Shown: positions 13,852 through 17,996 of the stretch, piece after piece | Numbering within the stretch: position 1 is the first letter of the stretch | Layout: the number at the start of each line of letters is the position of its first letter | Source of the DNA: JBCDBL01 sp039183635 | Lineage (GTDB): Bacteria > Pseudomonadota > Alphaproteobacteria > Caulobacterales > Parvularculaceae | NCBI GenBank assembly: GCA_039183635.1 | Contig: JBCDBL010000090.1 | Coordinates: forward strand, 1-17,996 | Direction of reading: 5' to 3' | DNA: 17,996 bases | Notes under the pieces: model-generated | Database searches by the model: none | Told to the model about the DNA's origin: nothing | The model's input: only the letters and a program-made list of their open reading frames with translations | Program-made: the position numbers and the translations under genes

Positions 13852-14580
13852 TTATGCGCGACGACGCGCAGCAAAGCCGAGGCCGAGCAGGCCGAGGCCG
13901 AACAGGGCCAGGGCGCCAGGCTCGGAAACCGGCGTCGTGCCGAGTTCTTGACCGATTTTCCGGATCAGAGCGGCTTCAACATCAGCAAATGTCGTTGCCG
14001 TGAAATCGAGGTCAACGCCATCGCGGTTCCAATCACAGCTTCCGGATCCAATGCGGAGGCAGTTGATCTGCGCATAACCCGCAGCAACTGCACCGTTGAC
14101 GGCGGCGTCGACAGGGTCGCCGAAGTTCGGGAAGCCGTCCGTGGAAACATCGATAAGCTTGCGGAAGTCAGAAGCGAACTCGCCGGAAGCGATGCCGCCC
14201 AGGAACGCGTCCATGTCGCCGGCGCCGGAGTTCACGCCGGATGCGATGGACGTGCCGCCGCCCGTGAAGCTCATGCCGTTGATCGCGCTGATCACTGTTG
14301 CACGGTCAGTTTCGTCTTCGATGCGAATTGCAGATTGGATAACGGTTGCGCTTGAAGAAAAGCGGACAACGTTAACGACAACAGAACCGTCAGCCTTAAC
14401 GATCGTGTTGTTGCCGATGACGGCAGCGTAAGCGTCGCGCTGTACGCCGAAATTGAAGCTGCCGATGCTGCCGGAACCGTCGATCACGATGCTAAGCGCC
14501 GTTTCGATCGGGGCCGCTTGAACGGCGCCGATTCCCATCGCAGCAATGGCGGCGAAGCCAGATGCGATTTTTTTAAACAT
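13852..14580 (-). CDS. Secreted DUF1194/VWA-like protein with PEP-CTERM sorting signal
   Basis: The 242-residue product has a signal peptide (MFKKIASGFAAIAAMGIG, cleavage near VQA-A) and a von Willebrand A-type domain of the DUF1194 kind. The MIDAS motif is DGSGS (34-38), followed by FNFGVQRDAYAAVI. Further MIDAS-like elements are GGGTSIASG and ISVD-equivalent DVSTDG. Two cysteines sit in the segment INCLRIGSGSCDW. The C-terminus is a PEP-CTERM tripartite signal: SEP in TPVSEPGALAL, a hydrophobic helix LFGLGLLGLGF and the basic tail AARRRA, so an exosortase should process it and export it to the surface. The Pro before Glu of the usual PEP is Ser here. The start at 14580 is preceded by GGGGAGAG at good distance; an upstream ATG at 14658 would lie inside the promoter. 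Its function is unknown; metal-dependent adhesion is a guess from the fold. Confidence 0.9.
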   Translation of the reverse strand: MFKKIASGFAAIAAMGIGAVQAAPIETALSIVIDGSGSIGSFNFGVQRDAYAAVIGNNTIVKADGSVVVNVVRFSSSATVIQSAIRIEDETDRATVISAINGMSFTGGGTSIASGVNSGAGDMDAFLGGIASGEFASDFRKLIDVSTDGFPNFGDPVDAAVNGAVAAGYAQINCLRIGSGSCDWNRDGVDLDFTATTFADVEAALIRKIGQELGTTPVSEPGALALFGLGLLGLGFAARRRA

Positions 14581-14646
14581 AAATCTCTCCCCTGAGGTCA
14601 AGTTGGTGAATGAAAGCAATGTGCGTTTCGTGAACTGTCTTTGCAA

Positions 14647-14652
14647 ATTATA
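14647..14652 (-). promoter_or_regulatory. -10 box of the PEP-CTERM gene
   Basis: A perfect TATAAT on the minus strand predicts a start near 14640 and a leader of about 60 nt. No good -35 box lies 16-18 bp upstream, which may mean an activator is needed. An inverted repeat CTGTAAT (14681-14687)/ATTACAG (14717-14723) lies 29 bp above the -10 box. Confidence 0.45.
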
Positions 14653-14935
14653 GGCCATTTCAAATAAACCCTATAAGCAACTGTAATTGTTTATATATTT
14701 TTTTCATCTGCAAGCGATTACAGAAGGTTTGTAAAAGAAGTTTACACCCCTTGTGTATGGCCCGCTGACACCCCGAAGCAACGCAACCCATCGCCGACCT
14801 TGTTCGTTGTCATACTCGTTAAAGCGGTACGGCTGTTGCTAGGCAGCATGTAGACGATCCCGACGGCGCAATAGCCGTCTCGTAGTAGCACAACGCCCAG
14901 GTCCCAAAAGACGGAGCAGCGGGGAGTATAGAGTA
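14653..14935. other. Divergent regulatory region between PEP-CTERM gene and XRE regulator
   Basis: AT-rich on the left, holding the dyad 14681-14723 and TACAC-CCCTT-GTGTA (14743-14757), a possible operator. Further right a perfect hairpin GACGGC-GCAATA-GCCGTC (14862-14879) lies in what would be the leader of the XRE gene. No gene is seen; no clear promoter for the XRE gene could be named. Confidence 0.4.
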
Positions 14936-15310
14936 ATGGCCAATCCAATAGACCTGCATGTCGGCAAACGTCTGCGTCAGCGGCGCTGCCTTCTCAGCAT
15001 GACGCAACAACAACTGGCGACGGCGGTCGGCATAAAATTCCAACAAATCCAAAAATACGAAAGCGGCGCAAACCGCATCAGCGCAAGCCGGCTTTGGAGT
15101 CTCGCCCGCGCGCTGGACGTGCCGGTGTCCTTTTTCTTTGAAGGCATCGACGACAGAGCGCCGTCCGGCGATGCGGAAAAGATCATTATCGGCGGAGACG
15201 TCTTCGCGGAAAAAGAAACGATCGACCTCGTCCGCGCTTATTACGGCCTTCAAGAGCAACCGCGCCGGCGCCTTCTTGATCTCGCCAAAGCTTTGGCCGG
15301 CGGCGTTTAA
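14936..15310 (+). CDS. XRE-family transcriptional regulator (PraR/PhrR-like)
   Basis: This 124-residue protein has one Cro/CI-type helix-turn-helix at about residues 10-66: GKRLRQRRCLLSMTQQQLA, then VGIKFQQIQKYESGANRISA with the recognition helix, and SRLWSLARALDVPVSFFFEG. The FQQIQKYE.G.NR.SASRL signature and the VPVSFFFE linker match the rhizobial PraR/PhrR2 group, repressors linked in Rhizobium to quorum sensing and surface attachment; the target here is unknown. The C-terminal 50 residues include an acidic stretch and a short helix ending LLDLAKALAGGV. GGGGAG lies 10 nt before the ATG. It is followed after 77 bp by hisN on the same strand, and may be autoregulated through the palindrome at 14743-14757. 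Confidence 0.9.
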   Translation: MANPIDLHVGKRLRQRRCLLSMTQQQLATAVGIKFQQIQKYESGANRISASRLWSLARALDVPVSFFFEGIDDRAPSGDAEKIIIGGDVFAEKETIDLVRAYYGLQEQPRRRLLDLAKALAGGV

Positions 15311-15352
15311 CTTTTGCACTGAGGTCTTTGCCGCGGGGGCGACGCTGTGGCA

Positions 15353-15379
15353 CGGTCTGGTGATTCCATCGCCAGACCG
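15353..15379 (+). promoter_or_regulatory. Near-perfect 12-bp hairpin directly before the hisN ribosome binding site
   Basis: CGGTCTGGTGAT (15353-15364) pairs with ATCGCCAGACCG (15368-15379) over a 3-base loop TCC, with a single T-G pair. The hisN Shine-Dalgarno GGAG begins on the last base of the stem (15379-15382) and the ATG follows at 15388. No T tract follows, so a terminator is unlikely. It could limit hisN translation, protect a processed mRNA end, or be a DNA operator. Confidence 0.6.
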
Positions 15380-15387
15380 GAGCCCCC

Positions 15388-16224
15388 ATGGCCAACCTCT
15401 CCCCACATGCTGACATCTTCTCCGATGACGAGATAACGGACCTGTCCAGGTTCGCAGAAACACTGGCGAACGCCGCCGGACAAGCCGCTCTGCCCTATTT
15501 TCGCAACGGCGCCGAGCCGGACGACAAATCGGGCGGCGGCTCAGATTTCGACCCTGTGACCGTCGCCGATCGCGCCGCAGAAGACGCGATGCGCGCGCTC
15601 ATTGAAAACACATATCCCGCCCACGGAATATTAGGCGAAGAACGCCCGGAAAAACCGGCCGAAAGTCGCTTTCGATGGGTCCTGGACCCCATAGACGGCA
15701 CACGCGCTTTTATTTGCGGCGCCCCCACCTGGACAACGCTTGTCGCGCTTAATGTTGACGAGCGGCCTGTTCTTAGCGCCATACGACAACCGTTTACGGA
15801 CGAAACCTGGATCGGCGCACCGGGCGGCGGCGTCTATAAACGTGGGGCGACCTCAAAATCTTTACAAACCCGACGATCGGCAACGCTTGACAAAGCCCAC
15901 ATTTCCACAACAGATCCAAGCAATACCGCCTATTTCAATACAGCGGAAGCCGATGCCTTCGCGTCGCTCGCCGCCCGAGCCCGCGTGGCGCGGTTCAGCC
16001 TCGACGCCTACGCCTACGCCTTGCTCGCATTAGGACAAATCGACCTCGTTGTGGAAGCCGGGCTTGCTCCTTACGATGTGCACGCCCTGGCCCCCGTTGT
16101 AAAAAGCGCCGGCGGCCTCATCACCGACTGGCGCGGCCAAGAAGCCTACTCAGGCCGCATCGTCGCTGCGGCGAACGCCGAACTCCACGCCGAAGCATTG
16201 GATGTCTTAAAAAACGTGGACTGA
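15388..16224 (+). CDS. hisN: Histidinol-phosphatase, inositol monophosphatase family (HisN type)
   Basis: The 278-residue protein belongs to the Mg-dependent inositol monophosphatase superfamily. Metal-binding motifs are GEE (83-85), WVLDPIDGTRAFI (97-109, Asp100 and Asp103) and the C-terminal YDVHALAPVVKSAGG with Asp230; DPVTVADRAAE (55-65) precedes them. The form DPIDGTRAFICGAPTW and ITDWRG are typical of HisN, which hydrolyses L-histidinol phosphate to histidinol in histidine biosynthesis; inositol-1-phosphatases normally read DPLDGT.NF. A general inositol- or nucleotide-phosphatase activity remains possible, and no other his genes are here. GGAG lies 5 nt before the ATG, next to a strong hairpin. 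It may share a transcript with the XRE regulator upstream and is convergent with the DAHP synthase gene. Confidence 0.88.
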   Translation: MANLSPHADIFSDDEITDLSRFAETLANAAGQAALPYFRNGAEPDDKSGGGSDFDPVTVADRAAEDAMRALIENTYPAHGILGEERPEKPAESRFRWVLDPIDGTRAFICGAPTWTTLVALNVDERPVLSAIRQPFTDETWIGAPGGGVYKRGATSKSLQTRRSATLDKAHISTTDPSNTAYFNTAEADAFASLAARARVARFSLDAYAYALLALGQIDLVVEAGLAPYDVHALAPVVKSAGGLITDWRGQEAYSGRIVAAANAELHAEALDVLKNVD

Positions 16225-16230
16225 AAGGCC

Positions 16231-16253
16231 CGCTCCAGCCCATTGCCGGAGCG
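16231..16253. terminator. Weak hairpin between convergent hisN and DAHP synthase genes
   Basis: CGCTCC (16231-16236) pairs with GGAGCG (16248-16253) over an 11-nt loop just after the hisN stop, without a T run. A direct repeat GCAGTCTGAT occurs at 16271-16280 and 16288-16297, immediately before the DAHP synthase stop codon. Confidence 0.3.
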
Positions 16254-16297
16254 ACAACCTTCGCTCGCCCGCAGTCTGATCGAACACGCAGTCTGAT

Positions 16298-17665
16298 TTA
16301 AGCTGCGAAGGACGCTTTTGCCCGCTCCGCGCTTAGGCCCTCTGCGATCAAGAATGCAAGCTCAAGCGCCTGGCTGGCGTTCAGGCGCGGATCGCAATGG
16401 GTGTGGTAGCGGGAAGACAAATCCCCCTCCGTGATCGCCTGGGCGCCGCCCAGGCACTCGGTGACGTCCTGCCCCGTCATTTCAAAATGCACGCCGCCGG
16501 CGTGGGCGCCCTCGGCCTTCATAACATCGAAGAACGACCGCACCTCGCCGAGAATGTTGTCAAACGGCCGGGTTTTATAACCGTTCGCCGCCTTAATCGT
16601 ATTGCCATGCATCGGATCGGAGGACCAAACCACCTTGCGCCCCGCGCCCTTAACGGCGCGCACCAAAGGCGGCAGGCCGTTTTCCACATTTTCATGACCG
16701 AAACGAGCGATCAGAACGATGCGTCCAGCCTCATTTTTCGGGTTGAGGATATCCAACAGGCGCATCAGATCGTCCGGCGCCAGGCTGGGGCCGCACTTCA
16801 GGCCGATCGGGTTCTCAATGCCGCGGCAGAACTCCACATGGGCGCCGTCGGGCTGGCGCGTGCGGTCGCCAATCCACACCATATGGGCCGATGTATCGTA
16901 CCAACGGCCGGAGGTGGAATCGATGCGCGTCATCGCCTGCTCATACCCAAGCAAAAGCGCCTCGTGACTTGTGTAGAACTCCACCTCATGCAGTTCAGAG
17001 GATGTATCGGAGGTGACGCCGCAGGCGCGCATAAAGGTCAGCGCCTCTGAAATCTTGTCCGCCATCTCTTTGTACCGGGCGCCCTCGGAGCTGTCCTGGA
17101 CGAACTCCAGATTCCATTTGTGCACGTTGTTGAGATCAGCGTAGCCGCCTGTGGCGAACGCCCGCAAAAGGTTCAGCGTCGACGCCGCCTGGCCATAGGC
17201 CTTTAACAGGCGCTGGGGGTCCGGCATGCGGGCCTCGGCTGTGAATTCCATGCCGTTGATGTTGTCGCCGCGATAACTCGGAAGCTCCACATCGCCCTTT
17301 TTCTCCAATGGCGACGACCTCGGCTTGGCGAACTGCCCGGCCATTCGGCCGACTTTCACCACCGGCATCGCCGCGCCATAGGTGAGCGCCACCGCCATCT
17401 GCAACAACACGCGAAACGTGTCGCGAATGTTGTTCGGGTGAAACTCCTTAAAGCTCTCGGCGCAATCACCGCCCTGGAGCAAAAAGGCCCGCCCCTCGGC
17501 GACATCGGCCAGACGCTCGCGCAGGCGCCGCGCCTCCCCGGCGAACACCAGCGGCGGATAAACGGCAAGCTCCGCCTCCACCGCGCCGAGGGCGGCGGGG
17601 TCCGGGTAATCCTCGGGGATATGCTTTGCGGGTTTGCCGCGCCAGCTGTCAGGCGACCAGGCCAT
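16298..17665 (-). CDS. Class II 3-deoxy-7-phosphoheptulonate (DAHP) synthase
   Basis: This 455-residue enzyme joins phosphoenolpyruvate and erythrose 4-phosphate in the first step of the shikimate pathway to aromatic amino acids. It is of the plant-like class II type. The metal ligands are Cys68 (LLQGGDCAESF), His353 (SDPMHGNT), Glu395 (HFEMTGQ) and Asp425 (THCDPR), matching Cys87, His369, Glu411 and Asp441 of the M. tuberculosis enzyme with constant spacing. Other signatures are VGRMAGQFAKPRS, YRGDNING, WIGDRTRQ and NPIGLKCGPS. GGAG lies 8 nt before the ATG. No other aro or trp genes are in the window. The length is normal and no frameshift is seen. Symbols vary between organisms (aroG, aroF, aroA), so none is assigned. 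Confidence 0.97.
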   Translation of the reverse strand: MAWSPDSWRGKPAKHIPEDYPDPAALGAVEAELAVYPPLVFAGEARRLRERLADVAEGRAFLLQGGDCAESFKEFHPNNIRDTFRVLLQMAVALTYGAAMPVVKVGRMAGQFAKPRSSPLEKKGDVELPSYRGDNINGMEFTAEARMPDPQRLLKAYGQAASTLNLLRAFATGGYADLNNVHKWNLEFVQDSSEGARYKEMADKISEALTFMRACGVTSDTSSELHEVEFYTSHEALLLGYEQAMTRIDSTSGRWYDTSAHMVWIGDRTRQPDGAHVEFCRGIENPIGLKCGPSLAPDDLMRLLDILNPKNEAGRIVLIARFGHENVENGLPPLVRAVKGAGRKVVWSSDPMHGNTIKAANGYKTRPFDNILGEVRSFFDVMKAEGAHAGGVHFEMTGQDVTECLGGAQAITEGDLSSRYHTHCDPRLNASQALELAFLIAEGLSAERAKASFAA

Positions 17666-17996
17666 TTTTCACGCTCCTTCAAAAATCGGCTCTTTTACTA
17701 GCTTCGGGACGCAGGAAACGCAATTCAAGATCGATACCGATGCGACCCAAAGTCCCTACAGTTTAAAGACATCATTTTGCGGCCCGAAACACAACGCGTA
17801 TGGTTAACGACACCCGGCCCGTAAAATTCCACGAAAAGACATCTCGTCCTTATGCGCGCCGCAGGCCCGGCGCCGTCGCGCAGATGAATTTCAACAACAC
17901 CCGCATCGAAATCTTGGAAATTAAGCGTACATCCTAACAGGCGCCGGAGGAAATCTTGAGTTTCGCACCTTGTGCAGACAGCGTCGCCTATGGACG
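17666..17996. other. Region upstream of DAHP synthase to the right edge
   Basis: About 330 bp with no firmly supported gene. On the plus strand a 45-codon frame runs 17800-17937 without a ribosome site. After it GGAGG (17946-17950) lies 5 nt before a TTG (17956) that opens a frame to the edge (reading MSFAPCADSVAYG). The minus strand also has an open frame here, Cys-rich and with unlikely codons. Confidence 0.4.
17956..17996 (+). CDS. Possible start of a gene running off the right edge (TTG start)
   Basis: A strong Shine-Dalgarno GGAGG sits 5 nt before TTG at 17956, and the frame stays open for the 13 codons visible. The gene would be divergent from the DAHP synthase. Too little is visible to name a product, and the strong ribosome site is the only support. 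Confidence 0.25.
   Translation, partial: MSFAPCADSVAYG

Noticed and set aside
14581..14658. Longer 268-residue form of the PEP-CTERM protein from ATG 14658
   Set aside because: The extension begins at the -10 box, lacks a ribosome site and would bury the signal peptide; the ATG at 14580 has both.
14819..15463. 214-codon minus-strand frame opposite the XRE regulator
   Set aside because: The plus strand encodes a clear helix-turn-helix protein and the start of hisN; this is their shadow.
16397..17050. 217-codon plus-strand frame opposite DAHP synthase
   Set aside because: Antisense to a fully conserved enzyme; no recognisable domain.

Overview
The window looks like chromosome of an aerobic, Gram-negative alphaproteobacterium. 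The evidence is a CpdR response regulator, a PraR/PhrR-like XRE regulator, two large TonB-dependent receptors, a PEP-CTERM (exosortase-sorted) protein, a class II DAHP synthase, a candidate alphaproteobacterial sRNA of the alpha-r8 (MmgR/suhB) type, and mosaic palindromic intergenic repeats like those known from Rhizobiales and relatives. Receptor-rich groups such as Caulobacterales, Hyphomonadales or Parvularculales fit best, but the sequence does not fix the genus. I see no phage, transposase, integrase or CRISPR array.

Layout, left to right. (1) 1-3742, minus strand: a TonB-dependent receptor with an N-terminal STN domain, followed 58 bp downstream by a membrane-anchored M20 metallopeptidase that runs off the left edge; together they look like a peptide or acyl-amino-acid uptake and hydrolysis unit. 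(2) 3743-4528: a long intergenic stretch with a large inverted repeat, tRNA-Val(GAC) on the minus strand with its own promoter, and one palindromic repeat module. (3) 4529-6150: cpdR (minus) divergent from an N-formylglutamate amidohydrolase (plus), then a compact convergent sRNA gene on the minus strand ending in a strong terminator that nearly touches the amidohydrolase stop codon. (4) 6393-7586: a GT4 glycosyltransferase. (5) 7587-7897: a cluster of six palindromic modules. (6) 7897-10134, minus: a siderophore-type TonB receptor whose promoter overlaps a Fur-box-like site. (7) 10512-11156: a DsbA-superfamily (HCCA isomerase/kappa GST-like) protein, then an inverted second copy of the composite repeat. 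(8) 11500-13344: typA/bipA. (9) 13345-13851: GC-rich inverted REP-like pair and a terminator. (10) 13852-14580, minus: a secreted DUF1194/VWA-like PEP-CTERM protein. (11) 14936-16224, plus: XRE regulator and hisN-type phosphatase, separated by a near-perfect hairpin that abuts the hisN ribosome binding site. (12) 16298-17665, minus: class II DAHP synthase. The right end holds no gene I can support firmly.

Most genes are single housekeeping or uptake units, not one system. The parts most worth following up are the sRNA at about 6057-6146, the mosaic repeats that lie at the ends of genes and even contain the stop codons of two of them, the Fur-like operator of the second receptor, and the hairpin in front of hisN.
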